Below, in pieces: positions 35,774 to 44,078 of a stretch of 64,000 nucleotides of DNA (position 1 is its first letter; the number at the start of each line of letters is the position of its first letter). The stretch spans positions 11,498 through 75,497 of the forward strand of contig CAAGLK010000134.1 in the NCBI GenBank assembly GCA_900770765.1. Reading direction: 5' to 3'. Under the pieces are notes generated by a model that saw nothing but the letters and a program-made list of their open reading frames with translations, made no database searches and was not told where the DNA came from. The position numbers were made by a program, and so were the translations under genes. Source of the stretch: Helicobacteraceae bacterium (GTDB lineage: Bacteria; Campylobacterota; Campylobacteria; Campylobacterales; Helicobacteraceae).

Positions 35774-36615
35774 AAAACTTTCCTTAATACAACTAAAAAT
35801 GAGTGATTTTGATTAACATAAAATACACTTGGATAGCCTAGTAGCACAAGCTTACGCCGCTCATTTTGGTCCCAAATGATTAAATCATGGTATTTAAAAC
35901 CAGCTTTTTGCCCTAAATCAGCGATAATCCCATGCAAATCCACATAAGGCACACTATTTTTAGTATCTCTAAAATCCTTAACAACCCACACATTATAACC
36001 CTTGTCTTTTGTTTTGTTAAAGATTTTTTTCATAAGCGTTAAAACAGCTTCCTTATAGTTTTCTAAATTCATATTTCCTAAATCTTTATTGCTATTTGAA
36101 TAAAGGCGTGTTGTAGCGTTATTATCCACTACAAAAGCGGATTTTTTATGCCTATTTGCCCTATCATCTAGCACTTTATGGATTAAATTAGCATAAGGGG
36201 GCGAAGTTAGAGTAAGTGAAACAGAATTATTTTCAACACTATCAATCAATTCCAAACAATCGCCTTTTTTAATATCACAAGCAATATTTTTTTGAAAAAT
36301 AGAATTTAAATTTGTGCTTATAGAATCTTGTGCAATTTCAAAAAACTCATCGCTTAACTCAAATCCTATAAAATTCCTATCTAGCTCCATAGCGCTTAAC
36401 GCACTTGTACCAGTGCCTAAAAATGGGTCAAGCACTAAATCTTGCTTATTTGAATAAAGAGAAATAACCCTATCGCTTAATTTTTTAGGAAAAGTCGCTC
36501 CGTGTTTTAGTGCATTTTTAGCGCGAGGACTTGATACATCATTCCACACAGAACGAGAATTTACTGCCCACTCTTTAGTTGTTAAGCCATTAAATGCCGT
36601 TTTTTCTTTACCCAA
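35770..36615 (-). CDS. DNA methyltransferase 1 of the restriction-modification cassette
   Basis: A 281-residue methylase: motif X-like HGATFPKKL (38-46), motif I DPFLGTGT (63-70), FIGFELS motif II (82-88) and catalytic TSPPY (137-141). The order X-I-IV matches its neighbour, but the sequences are diverged, so this is not a recent duplication. Two methylases with one nuclease usually mean an asymmetric target, each enzyme modifying one strand. First gene of the cassette; dnaK lies upstream beyond a terminator. Confidence 0.87.
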   Translation of the reverse strand: MGKEKTAFNGLTTKEWAVNSRSVWNDVSSPRAKNALKHGATFPKKLSDRVISLYSNKQDLVLDPFLGTGTSALSAMELDRNFIGFELSDEFFEIAQDSISTNLNSIFQKNIACDIKKGDCLELIDSVENNSVSLTLTSPPYANLIHKVLDDRANRHKKSAFVVDNNATTRLYSNSNKDLGNMNLENYKEAVLTLMKKIFNKTKDKGYNVWVVKDFRDTKNSVPYVDLHGIIADLGQKAGFKYHDLIIWDQNERRKLVLLGYPSVFYVNQNHSFLVVLRKVL

Positions 36616-36649
36616 ATGCAGTCCTTAAATATACTTATCTTTAAAAATC

Positions 36650-36689
36650 AAAGCATAAGTAAGGCGTTACGCCTTTTAACCTATGCTTT
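36650..36689 (-). terminator. Terminator of the grpE-dnaK transcript
   Basis: Long hairpin just after dnaK: outer arms AAAGCATA (36650-36657) and TATGCTTT (36682-36689), inner stem AAGGCG/CGCCTT around a TAA loop. On the minus strand it is followed by GATTTTTA. It separates the heat-shock genes from the restriction-modification cassette. Confidence 0.7.
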
Positions 36690-36694
36690 TAAGG

Positions 36695-38578
36695 CTATTC
36701 AACTTCTGCGTCAATTATATCATCGTCTTTTTTGTTGTTTTGTCCTTGTCCGGGACGAGGAGTCTCTTGCCCATTAGTTTTATACATAGCTTCGGCTAGT
36801 TTGTGGCTTACTTCTGTAAGCTCTTTTATTTTTGTTTCAATTTCCACTTTTGTCGCATTTTCATTTTTTAACACTTCTTGTAATGCATTAATTGCATTTT
36901 GGATTTTTTCTGCTTCGCTAGAGTCAATTTTATCTTTCATTTCATCTAGGCTTTTTTGCGTTTGATATACAAGGCTGTCGGCTTGGTTACGCACTTCAAT
37001 TATTTCTTTTTTCGCTTTATCTGCTTCTTTATTTAACTCTGCATCTTTTACCATTTTATCAATTTCACTATCGCTCAAACCGCTTGAACCTGTGATTTTA
37101 ATCTCTTGTGCTTTGCCTGTGGCTTTATCTTTAGCGCTAACGGTTAGAATCCCATTTGCGTCAATATCAAAAGTAACTTCAATTTGTGGTACGCCTCTAG
37201 GTGCGGCTGGGATTCCACTTAACTCAAAGTTTCCTAGCACTTTATTATCCCTTGCAAGCTCTCTCTCACCTTGTAATACTTGAATAGTAACGGCTGGCTG
37301 ATTATCCTCTGCAGTTGAGAAAACTTGATTTTTCTTAGTTGGAATCGTAGTTCCTCTCTCAATTATTCTAGTCATAACGCCGCCTAGTGTTTCAATACCT
37401 AATGATAGCGGAGTTACATCAAGTAATAGCACATCTTTAACATCGCCTTTTAAAACACCACCTTGAATCGCCGCACCCATAGCCACGACTTCATCTGGAT
37501 TTACGCTTTTATTTAGCTCTTTTCCTATAAATTCCTTAACTCGCTCTTGCACCTTTGGAATCCTAGTAGAGCCTCCTACCATTACGACTTCATTAATTTC
37601 GCTTTTGTTCAAATCCGCATCTTTAATAACGCTGCCGATTTTGTCTATTGTTTGATTAATATAGCTTTCAATTAAGCCTTCAAATTTCGCTCTACTTAGC
37701 TTTTTAACTAAATGCTTAGGGCCTGTCGCATCTGCTGTGATAAATGGTAAATTTATTTCTGTTTCTGTCGCACTGCTTAACTCTTTTTTTGCATTTTCTG
37801 CAGCTTCTTTTAATCGTTGAAGTGCCATTACATCATTTTTTAAATTTACTCCATTTTCACTTTCAAATTCACCCACAACCCAGTCAATAATAGCATTATC
37901 AAAGTCATCACCACCTAAGAAGGCATCGCCGCCTGTGGCTTTAACTTCTACTACATTATCACCTGTTTCTAGCACTGTTACATCAAATGTCCCACCGCCA
38001 AGGTCATAAACTACGATATTTTCACTCTGCTTTTTGTCTAATCCATAAGCTAAAGCCGCGCTTGTAGGCTCGTTTATGATTCTTAGCACATTTAGCCCGG
38101 CAATTGTCCCTGCTTCTTTTGTCGCTTTTCTTTGTGCATCGTTAAAATACGCTGGCACGGTAATTACCGCCTCGCTTACTTCCTCTCCTAAATATGCCTC
38201 TGCATCGGCTTTTAGCTTCATTAGAATCTTTGCAGAAATTTCTTGTGGTGTATAAACTTTACCTGCTATTTCAATAGCACATGCGCCATTTCTATCCACA
38301 ACCTTATAAGGCAGTCTTTTTTTAGCCTCTTGCGCTTTGTCTTCATTAAACATAAGTCCCATAATTCGCTTAATAGAATAAATTGTTTTTTCTGGGTTTG
38401 TAATAGCCTGTCGCTTTGCTACATCGCCCACTAGAATCTCACCTTTATCTGTAAAAGCTACGATTGAAGGCGTTGTATTTTTACCCTCTTTATTTGCGAT
38501 AATTTTCGCTTCATTTCCCTCAAACACCGCCATTGCTGAGTTTGTAGTCCCTAAGTCAATTCCTAATACCTTTGCCAT
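36695..38578 (-). CDS. dnaK: Hsp70 chaperone DnaK
   Basis: ATP-dependent chaperone. The 627-residue protein is complete: ATPase-domain signatures IDLGTTNSA near residue 6, DLGGGTFDVT near 191 and VMVGGSTRIPKV near 331, a substrate-binding domain from about 385, and a C-terminal lid ending with an acidic DDDIIDAEVE tail. The start has AAGGAG. It lies downstream of grpE, but two small genes intervene. Confidence 0.98.
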   Translation of the reverse strand: MAKVLGIDLGTTNSAMAVFEGNEAKIIANKEGKNTTPSIVAFTDKGEILVGDVAKRQAITNPEKTIYSIKRIMGLMFNEDKAQEAKKRLPYKVVDRNGACAIEIAGKVYTPQEISAKILMKLKADAEAYLGEEVSEAVITVPAYFNDAQRKATKEAGTIAGLNVLRIINEPTSAALAYGLDKKQSENIVVYDLGGGTFDVTVLETGDNVVEVKATGGDAFLGGDDFDNAIIDWVVGEFESENGVNLKNDVMALQRLKEAAENAKKELSSATETEINLPFITADATGPKHLVKKLSRAKFEGLIESYINQTIDKIGSVIKDADLNKSEINEVVMVGGSTRIPKVQERVKEFIGKELNKSVNPDEVVAMGAAIQGGVLKGDVKDVLLLDVTPLSLGIETLGGVMTRIIERGTTIPTKKNQVFSTAEDNQPAVTIQVLQGERELARDNKVLGNFELSGIPAAPRGVPQIEVTFDIDANGILTVSAKDKATGKAQEIKITGSSGLSDSEIDKMVKDAELNKEADKAKKEIIEVRNQADSLVYQTQKSLDEMKDKIDSSEAEKIQNAINALQEVLKNENATKVEIETKIKELTEVSHKLAEAMYKTNGQETPRPGQGQNNKKDDDIIDAEVE

Positions 38579-38593
38579 AATTTGCTCCTTAAA

Positions 38594-39034
38594 TTAAATT
38601 TTAAATTCGTTATATACTTTTAGAGTATATTTGTAATTAGAATGTGGTTTTGCATAAAAACGCTTATTAATTTCACTCTCTACAAAATCAATAATTTGAT
38701 TTTTATACATTTCCTTAAAAAAATCTTTATCAATATAACTTTCTAAATAGCTATAAGCTAAAAGTTCGTAAAAATTACGACTATCCTCATAAATAGACTC
38801 TATCATATTCGCAACCAGCCTAGCTTGCATAAAATTTTGAATAGATAAAAGTTTTTCATGATGGTAAAAAATCTTATCTTTATTTGCTGCTATATTTTTC
38901 CAAATTTCCATAGCTTGCAAACCTTGATTTATCTCCCTTTGTGCCTTTGCCTCCTTTGATGATTTAAATGCCCATATACAAGATACAATAGCTATTAAAG
39001 CAGAAAGAATAGAAATATAATTACTTATTTCCAT
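38594..39034 (-). CDS. Small single-pass membrane protein, unknown, between grpE and dnaK
   Basis: A 146-residue protein not recognised. Residues 5-25 (NYISILSALIAIVSCIWAF) form one membrane segment; the rest is predicted helical and charged (EIWKNIAANKDKIFYHHEKL, QNFMQARLVANMIESIYED). The N-terminal layout (short outside, one helix, then SSKEAKAQREI) resembles small membrane-anchored proteins near phage or toxin-type loci, but there is no firm match. It overlaps the 57-residue upstream gene by 14 nt and ends 15 nt before dnaK, so it is in the heat-shock transcript. Confidence 0.6.
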   Translation of the reverse strand: MEISNYISILSALIAIVSCIWAFKSSKEAKAQREINQGLQAMEIWKNIAANKDKIFYHHEKLLSIQNFMQARLVANMIESIYEDSRNFYELLAYSYLESYIDKDFFKEMYKNQIIDFVESEINKRFYAKPHSNYKYTLKVYNEFKI

Positions 39035-39194
39035 TTTGAGCTTCTTTCTTTTTAGTCTCTTTTTCTCGCTCTTCTTTTTGTTTTAAATATTCTAAATGCC
39101 TATTCATAGAATCCGCTACGCTTGAATAAAAATTTGAGCCTTGCTTGTATTCAAAACTCTCATTTAAAATTTGCGTCTTTTCTTTTTCGCTCAT
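39021..39194 (-). CDS. Small charged protein (57 aa) in the grpE-dnaK operon
   Basis: A 57-residue ORF from an ATG at 39194 with AAGGAG at good spacing. The product is highly charged: MSEKEKTQILNE at the start and a Lys/Glu-rich coiled-coil-like end (LKQKEEREKETKKKEA). It starts 15 nt after grpE and overlaps the next gene, so it is probably translated. No family recognised. Small size and low complexity leave some doubt. Confidence 0.6.
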   Translation of the reverse strand: MSEKEKTQILNESFEYKQGSNFYSSVADSMNRHLEYLKQKEEREKETKKKEAQNGNK

Positions 39195-39209
39195 TTTTAC
39201 TCCTTAAAG

Positions 39210-39788
39210 CTATTTTGCGATGCTTATCATACTTGGTCGCAAAACTCTTTCTTTATATTTATAGCCTTTTTGCAACTCGCTTACTATTTGTCCGCTTTCA
39301 TGAGAGTCGCTATCTACTTGCATAATAGCATCATGGAAATTTGGGTCAAATGCGCCATCAGTTGCGATTGGCTCTATCCCATGCTTTGCAAAACTCTTTA
39401 GCAAGTTATCTAAAGTTAGCGAAATGCCTTCTTCAATCTTACTTAAAAGCTCGGCATTGTCGCTAATTTCCTTAGCATTCCTTACGCTTTTTAACGCAAT
39501 TTCTAGCGAGTCAATGCTAGGCAATAAATCTTTAGCGATTTTTTCATAAGCATATTCTAAGGATAAATCTTTATCACGCATAAGGCGTTTTTTTGTGTTT
39601 TCAAAATCCGCATAAGTGCGTAAATTTTCTTCTTTTAACTCTGCAATTTGTGCTTGCAAATCATCAATAGAAGCTTCGCAGTTTTGATTATTTTCATCAT
39701 TTTCTTCACAAGTGGAATCCAAATTATCACAATCGCAAGATTCTACGCTTTCTTTACTAGCAGATTCTAAATTTTCTTTATTTTGCAC
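39210..39788 (-). CDS. grpE: Nucleotide exchange factor GrpE
   Basis: Releases ADP from DnaK. The frame opens at a TTG (39803), but the GTG at 39788 sits 6-7 nt after AAGGAG and is preferred, giving 192 residues. The N-terminal third is acidic and disordered, then a long coiled coil (about 45-90) and the beta domain with GIEPIATDGAFDPNFHDAIMQ and the C-terminal GYKYKERVLRPSMISIAK signature. First gene of the operon; hrcA, which precedes grpE in H. pylori, is not there. Confidence 0.95.
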   Translation of the reverse strand: MQNKENLESASKESVESCDCDNLDSTCEENDENNQNCEASIDDLQAQIAELKEENLRTYADFENTKKRLMRDKDLSLEYAYEKIAKDLLPSIDSLEIALKSVRNAKEISDNAELLSKIEEGISLTLDNLLKSFAKHGIEPIATDGAFDPNFHDAIMQVDSDSHESGQIVSELQKGYKYKERVLRPSMISIAK

Positions 39789-39855
39789 CGCTTCTCCTTT
39801 CAAAATTTAAATAAAATTGAAATTTTAGCAATAAAATTTTCAAATTTCAAGCAAG

Positions 39856-39884
39856 ATTATATAACTTTAGTCTAATATTGTCAA
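39856..39884 (-). promoter_or_regulatory. Consensus sigma70 promoter of the grpE-dnaK operon
   Basis: On the minus strand TTGACA (39884-39879), a 17-nt spacer and TATAAT (39861-39856): a perfect consensus promoter, rare in this A+T-rich group. About 65 nt of leader follow before grpE, with an imperfect inverted repeat near 39817-39846 (TGAAATTTT/AAAATTTTCA). No CIRCE element is present. Such a strong promoter suggests control by a repressor such as HspR, but I cannot point to its operator. Confidence 0.75.
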
Positions 39885-40031
39885 GTTTTATTAATAAAAT
39901 AAACTAAAGATTCTTAAAAAAAATAATGCAATATAAATATTTTCGTATTGATTTTAGCTATTTTTCGCAATTGTTTTTTAATTTTTAATAAAACTTTGAT
40001 AAACTAAAAAATTTAAAAGAAAGGACAAATA

Positions 40032-40838
40032 ATGAGTGGAATCTTAAAATTTATTTTTATATTTTCAATAAGTCTAAGCTATGCGTTTTCAAGTAATTTA
40101 ACAATAGAAAACGGCAAAACGCTAATTCTAAGCACAAAAGAAAAAAGCCCAGCCCCAATAAAACTAGGGCAAAGAAGCTATAAATGGCTAAACCACCCTA
40201 CAAATAAAGATGAAAAAATAGCCATCTTAGCAATTCCATATAGAGAAAAGCTAGAATCCCAAGCTATTTTTGAAGATAAAACTATAAAAATAATCGCTGG
40301 AAATTACAAAAAAGAAGCAATAACAGCTCAGCCAAGCAAAGTAAAGCCAAATCCACAAAATCAAGCCAGAATCAAAAAAGAGCGAGATGAAGCTAATAAA
40401 ATTTATAGCAATTATTCGCAAACTAGGCTTTGGGATTCTAGCTTTATCTTGCCGATGGAATCTAAAATTACAAGCTCTTATGGAAATGCTCGCACTTTTA
40501 ATGGAGAAGTTAAAAGCTATCATAGCGGCACAGATTTTAGAGCCGCAATTGGCAAAGAGATAAAGGCTACAAATCGCGGTAAAGTGGTGATTTCTAAAGA
40601 TAGATTCCTAGCAGGTGGCTCAATTGTGCTTGACCATGGAGAGGGCATTTTTAGTATGTATTATCACTGCAGCAAACTTCTAGTAAAAGAGGGTGATATT
40701 GTAGAAAAGGGTGATATTGTCGCGCTTAGTGGCGCAAGCGGTAGGGTAAGTGGGCCGCATTTACACTTTGGGATTCTAGTGCGTGGCGCGCAAATTGACC
40801 CACTTGATTTTATAACACAAGTTAATGCGCTTTTTTAA
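40032..40838 (+). CDS. M23 family metallopeptidase (peptidoglycan endopeptidase-like)
   Basis: A 268-residue exported protein with a signal peptide (about residues 1-20) and a C-terminal LytM/M23 domain. Zinc ligands: His and Asp in SYHSGTDF near 158-165, and HLHFG near 240. Homologues shape the cell wall of helical Campylobacterota (Csd/Pgp proteins). The linker at 100-130 is Lys/Glu-rich. The start has AAAGGA. The next gene begins 9 nt later; this pair followed by a phosphatase gene resembles the C. jejuni Cj1235-Cj1237 region as I recall it. Confidence 0.88.
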   Translation: MSGILKFIFIFSISLSYAFSSNLTIENGKTLILSTKEKSPAPIKLGQRSYKWLNHPTNKDEKIAILAIPYREKLESQAIFEDKTIKIIAGNYKKEAITAQPSKVKPNPQNQARIKKERDEANKIYSNYSQTRLWDSSFILPMESKITSSYGNARTFNGEVKSYHSGTDFRAAIGKEIKATNRGKVVISKDRFLAGGSIVLDHGEGIFSMYYHCSKLLVKEGDIVEKGDIVALSGASGRVSGPHLHFGILVRGAQIDPLDFITQVNALF

Positions 40839-40847
40839 AGGCTTATT

Positions 40848-41465
40848 GTGGAATATATCATAGATGAAGCAATTTATAAGAATCTTAAGGCGATTTCTCT
40901 CTCAATGTTTCGTAAAAATTTCTTTGGAATCTTTCATGGCTCAATTTCTACAAAACTTGAAGAAGGGCATTTTTTAATAAACAAAAAAGACGCAATTTTT
41001 GACGATTTAAACAAAGATTCCTTAATGCTACTTTACCATAAACAAGATTACCGATGGAAGGAAGCAAGCATGGATGCCTTTATCCACTCGCTAATGTATC
41101 AAAATATCCCAAATGCAAAATATATAGCCTATGGGATGCCGCCCTTTACCGTAGCATACACACTTACGCATAATCAAATTACACCAAAAGACTATTTTGG
41201 CTACAAAATGCTAGGAAATTTAAGCGTCTATGACCCAAAGGATTTTGATAATTGGTATGAAAGAGCCGATGTAGAAATAAACCGCTATTTTAAAGAAAAT
41301 GATAAAAAAATAATGGTAATTAAAGGCTATGGAGTCTATGCGTATCATAGGGATTTGCAAATGCTTTCAAAACTTTTTTCGCTTTTAGAAAATTCTTGTA
41401 AGATTCTACATTTTAGCTCTATTTTAGAAGCAAGCAAACCAAGCCAAGATTTATTTGATATTTGA
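40848..41465 (+). CDS. Class II aldolase/adducin-like protein
   Basis: A 205-residue protein resembling the class II aldolase/adducin N-terminal fold: FHGSISTKLEEGHFLIN resembles the GN-S-R substrate loop, and the DAFIHSLMYQ and KGYGVYAYHRD segments correspond to zinc-ligand regions of active aldolases. Several canonical histidines seem missing, so catalysis is doubtful. Starts with GTG, with AAAGG upstream, 9 nt after the M23 peptidase gene, so probably co-expressed with it. The 232 bp that follow (to 41697) are A+T-rich spacer in which I see nothing. Confidence 0.65.
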   Translation: MEYIIDEAIYKNLKAISLSMFRKNFFGIFHGSISTKLEEGHFLINKKDAIFDDLNKDSLMLLYHKQDYRWKEASMDAFIHSLMYQNIPNAKYIAYGMPPFTVAYTLTHNQITPKDYFGYKMLGNLSVYDPKDFDNWYERADVEINRYFKENDKKIMVIKGYGVYAYHRDLQMLSKLFSLLENSCKILHFSSILEASKPSQDLFDI

Positions 41466-41697
41466 TAATAGCGACAGAATCTTATTTGATTTTAAATAAT
41501 CCGTAAGATACCTAATTATAGAAAATTTCTTATTTAGTGCTAATAGCTATAAAAAATAATATAGATTTAACAATAAAGAAAATCTATATTAAAACATTTT
41601 AAAATTAACAAGAAAAAAAATTCTCTTAACTTATCTTGAACCATTGGCGTATATTAAGTTGAATTTTAAAAATCTATCAATTGATAAAATTTATCAT

Positions 41698-42360
41698 TTA
41701 ACTATTGCTTATTTTATTTACCGCTTCTAGTGTGTCTTTTGCTATGTTTTGTGTATGGTTTTGCAGAATCTCTAGTGGAGCATAACCACATAAAACGCCT
41801 ATGCTTTGGATTCTAGCTGCGTTTGCGGCTTTTATATCAAGCGGTGTATCGCCTATCATAAAGATTTTATTTTTTGGAAAATCACTTAGATTTTGTGATT
41901 TAAAAATCTCATCTAATGCTTTTAAAATAGGCTCTGCATCGGGCTTTGGCTTAATTACATCATCTCTACCTATTATGCAGCTAAAGGATTCCAACACGCC
42001 AAGTTGTTTAAGCAAAATTTTAGAATATTCGCTTGTTTTTGTAGTTACAACGCCTAAATAAGCAAATTCGCTTGCCTTTTGCACCGCTTCTTTTGCACCG
42101 CTTAAAAGCGTAGTTTTTGCCTCGCACACTTCCCTATAATTTGCCTTATACACGCTTATATAATCTTGGATTCTACTCTCTTCTACACCAAGTGCGCTAA
42201 AAATATCCTCTAGTGTGTGTCCTATGTGTCCCTTTAGCTCATCTAGTGTTGGCGGAATCTTAGAGAAATGCTTAAACGCCGCACAAAATGAATAATAAAT
42301 TGCATCAGTTGAGTCAATTAGCGTCCCGTCTAAATCAAATAAAATAATATTATTCTTCAT
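41698..42360 (-). CDS. gph: HAD-family phosphatase (phosphoglycolate phosphatase-like)
   Basis: A 220-residue HAD hydrolase: motif I FDLDGTLIDST with the nucleophile Asp, motif II VVTTKT, motif III Lys in KPKPDAEP, motif IV IGDTPLDIKAA, and a four-helix cap of the Gph type. The likely substrate is a small phosphate ester such as 2-phosphoglycolate; this is a family-level inference. It is divergent from modE, with about 100 bp between. Confidence 0.85.
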   Translation of the reverse strand: MKNNIILFDLDGTLIDSTDAIYYSFCAAFKHFSKIPPTLDELKGHIGHTLEDIFSALGVEESRIQDYISVYKANYREVCEAKTTLLSGAKEAVQKASEFAYLGVVTTKTSEYSKILLKQLGVLESFSCIIGRDDVIKPKPDAEPILKALDEIFKSQNLSDFPKNKIFMIGDTPLDIKAANAARIQSIGVLCGYAPLEILQNHTQNIAKDTLEAVNKISNS

Positions 42361-42404
42361 AAAACCCTCCTTAAAAAACGCTTATTATAGCAAAATAATT
42401 TTAC

Positions 42405-42433
42405 TTGACAATCGTTATATAAATAAATACAAT
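42405..42433 (+). promoter_or_regulatory. modE promoter with ModE-type operator between -35 and -10
   Basis: TTGACA (42405-42410), 17-nt spacer, TACAAT (42428-42433). Overlapping it, ATCGTTATATA (42411-42421) matches my recollection of the ModE half-site, and TACAATACGCT (42428-42438) matches the inverted half at 7 of 11 bases. A repressor there would block RNA polymerase. This supports molybdate-dependent autoregulation of the operon. Confidence 0.65.
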
Positions 42434-42458
42434 ACGCTCTAAGTTTTAAAGGATTTAT

Positions 42459-43262
42459 ATGCAAGTTCTAGGACGCATTTGGATAAAGGAAAATAATAAA
42501 AACTTCTTAGGGCATGGCAAAGTTGAGCTTTTAGAGAGAATCGCAAAAAGCGGCTCTATTGCAAAAGCGGCAAAAGAAATGCATATGAGCTATAAAGCGG
42601 CGTGGGATAGCATTGATGCGATGAATAAATTATCAAAAACACCGCTAGTGGAAAAAATCTCAGGTGGCAAAGGAGGTGGTGGGACTAGAGTTACGCAAAA
42701 GGGCTTAAGATTTATTGAACTATTTCGTAAAATGGAAGAAGCCGCAGAGGAACTATTTAATCATTTTAGTAGAGATATTAAGGCTTTAGATGCGTTTTGT
42801 GATAATGATTGTCAAGGTGATTTTATAGAAAATAAGGAGCAAATTATGATTAAAACAAGTGCAAGAAATACGCTTAAATGCGAGGTTGTAGAGGTTATTC
42901 CTGGTGCGGTAAATACTGAAGTTAAGCTAAAAAGTGGGAATCTAAATCTAGTAAGCATTATTACAAAAGAATCCGCACAAAATTTAGAGCTAAAGGCTGG
43001 GAGTGCGGCGTTTGCATTAATTAAATCTAGCTTTTTTATAGTGTTTAATAAAAAGCCAGAGGGTGTCTCTATGCGTAATATAATAGGCGGCAAAATTAGC
43101 AAAATCACGCAAGGGGCAGTAAATGCTGAAGTGCTTTTAGATGCTAATGGCGTAGAATTATGTGCTATTGTTACAAAAGAAAGCGTAGAATCTCTAGGGC
43201 TAAAAGTGGGCAATGAAGCGTATTTTGGCGTAAAAGCCTCTTCTGTGATTTTAGCAGTTTAA
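42459..43262 (+). CDS. modE: ModE-type molybdate-responsive regulator
   Basis: A 267-residue protein with an N-terminal LysR-like winged helix (residues ~15-95: ERIAKSGSIAKAAKEMHMSYKAAWDSI region and the glycine-rich GGKGGGGTRVT wing) and two Mop/TOBE domains (about 128-195 and 200-265), which bind molybdate. When loaded, it represses molybdate uptake. The start has AAAGGA. It heads the mod operon and has a candidate operator in its own promoter. Confidence 0.93.
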   Translation: MQVLGRIWIKENNKNFLGHGKVELLERIAKSGSIAKAAKEMHMSYKAAWDSIDAMNKLSKTPLVEKISGGKGGGGTRVTQKGLRFIELFRKMEEAAEELFNHFSRDIKALDAFCDNDCQGDFIENKEQIMIKTSARNTLKCEVVEVIPGAVNTEVKLKSGNLNLVSIITKESAQNLELKAGSAAFALIKSSFFIVFNKKPEGVSMRNIIGGKISKITQGAVNAEVLLDANGVELCAIVTKESVESLGLKVGNEAYFGVKASSVILAV

Positions 43263-43325
43263 ATATTTTTATATAAGGATTCTTAGCTTTAAGGCGGAAT
43301 CCTAAATTAATTTTAAGGAGAAAAA

Positions 43326-44078
43326 ATGTTGAAAAAATTTATTTTATCAATGGTTTTAGGTGCTTGTCTTAGCGTTGGAGCTTATGCTGAAGAGATTAAA
43401 GTATTAGCGGCGGCTTCTTTAAAATATGTGTTAGAAGAGATTAAAACTGATTTTTTAGCTGGCAAAAGTGATAAAATTGAAATCTCTTATATTTCAAGTG
43501 GCAAGGCATTTGCACAAATCAAAAATGGCGCTCCTGTGCATTTATTTGTAGCAGCAGATGTAGGATACCCAGCAAAATTATATGAAGAAAAACTAGCTCC
43601 ACAAAAAGAGGAAATTTATGCAAAAGGTAAGCTAGTTTTATGGAGTAATAATGAAAACTTCAAATTAAAAGAGTTAAAAGATATTCTAAATCCGCAAATT
43701 ACGCATATTTCAATCCCAAATCCTAAAGTTGCACCATTTGGTAGAGCGTCAGTTGAGGCTTTGAGTGCTACAAATATGCTAAAAGATGTAGAAGCTAAAT
43801 TTGTTACAGGTGAAAGCATAGGTGCAGCTACAACTTATGTGGAATCTAAAAATGCAGAAGTAGGCTTTAGTGCGAAATCTATGTTTGGCGAAAGTGGTAT
43901 TAACACGCCTACAATGAGCATTGTAGAAATTGATGAAAAGCTATATGAGCCGATTTTCCAAGCCTTAGTAATCCCAAATTATGGTAAAGATTCTAAGCTA
44001 GCAAAAGACTTTAAAGACTATATTTTAAGTAAAGATGTAAAAGCAAAATTTATAAAATTTGGTTATAGCGTTGAATAA
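43326..44078 (+). CDS. modA: Molybdate ABC transporter, substrate-binding protein
   Basis: Periplasmic binding protein for molybdate or tungstate. The 250-residue protein has a signal peptide (cleaved near AYA-EE, residue 22) and the family blocks VLAAASLKYVLEEI, ISYISSGKAFAQIKNGAPVHLFVAADV and PKVAPFGRASVEAL. The start has AAGGAG. It follows modE by 63 bp, which contain a GGATTC-armed hairpin (43277-43304). Confidence 0.95.
   Translation: MLKKFILSMVLGACLSVGAYAEEIKVLAAASLKYVLEEIKTDFLAGKSDKIEISYISSGKAFAQIKNGAPVHLFVAADVGYPAKLYEEKLAPQKEEIYAKGKLVLWSNNENFKLKELKDILNPQITHISIPNPKVAPFGRASVEALSATNMLKDVEAKFVTGESIGAATTYVESKNAEVGFSAKSMFGESGINTPTMSIVEIDEKLYEPIFQALVIPNYGKDSKLAKDFKDYILSKDVKAKFIKFGYSVE

Noticed and set aside
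39789..40031. CIRCE element upstream of grpE
   Set aside because: No TTAGCACTC/GAGTGCTAA pair is present; only an A/T-rich imperfect inverted repeat.
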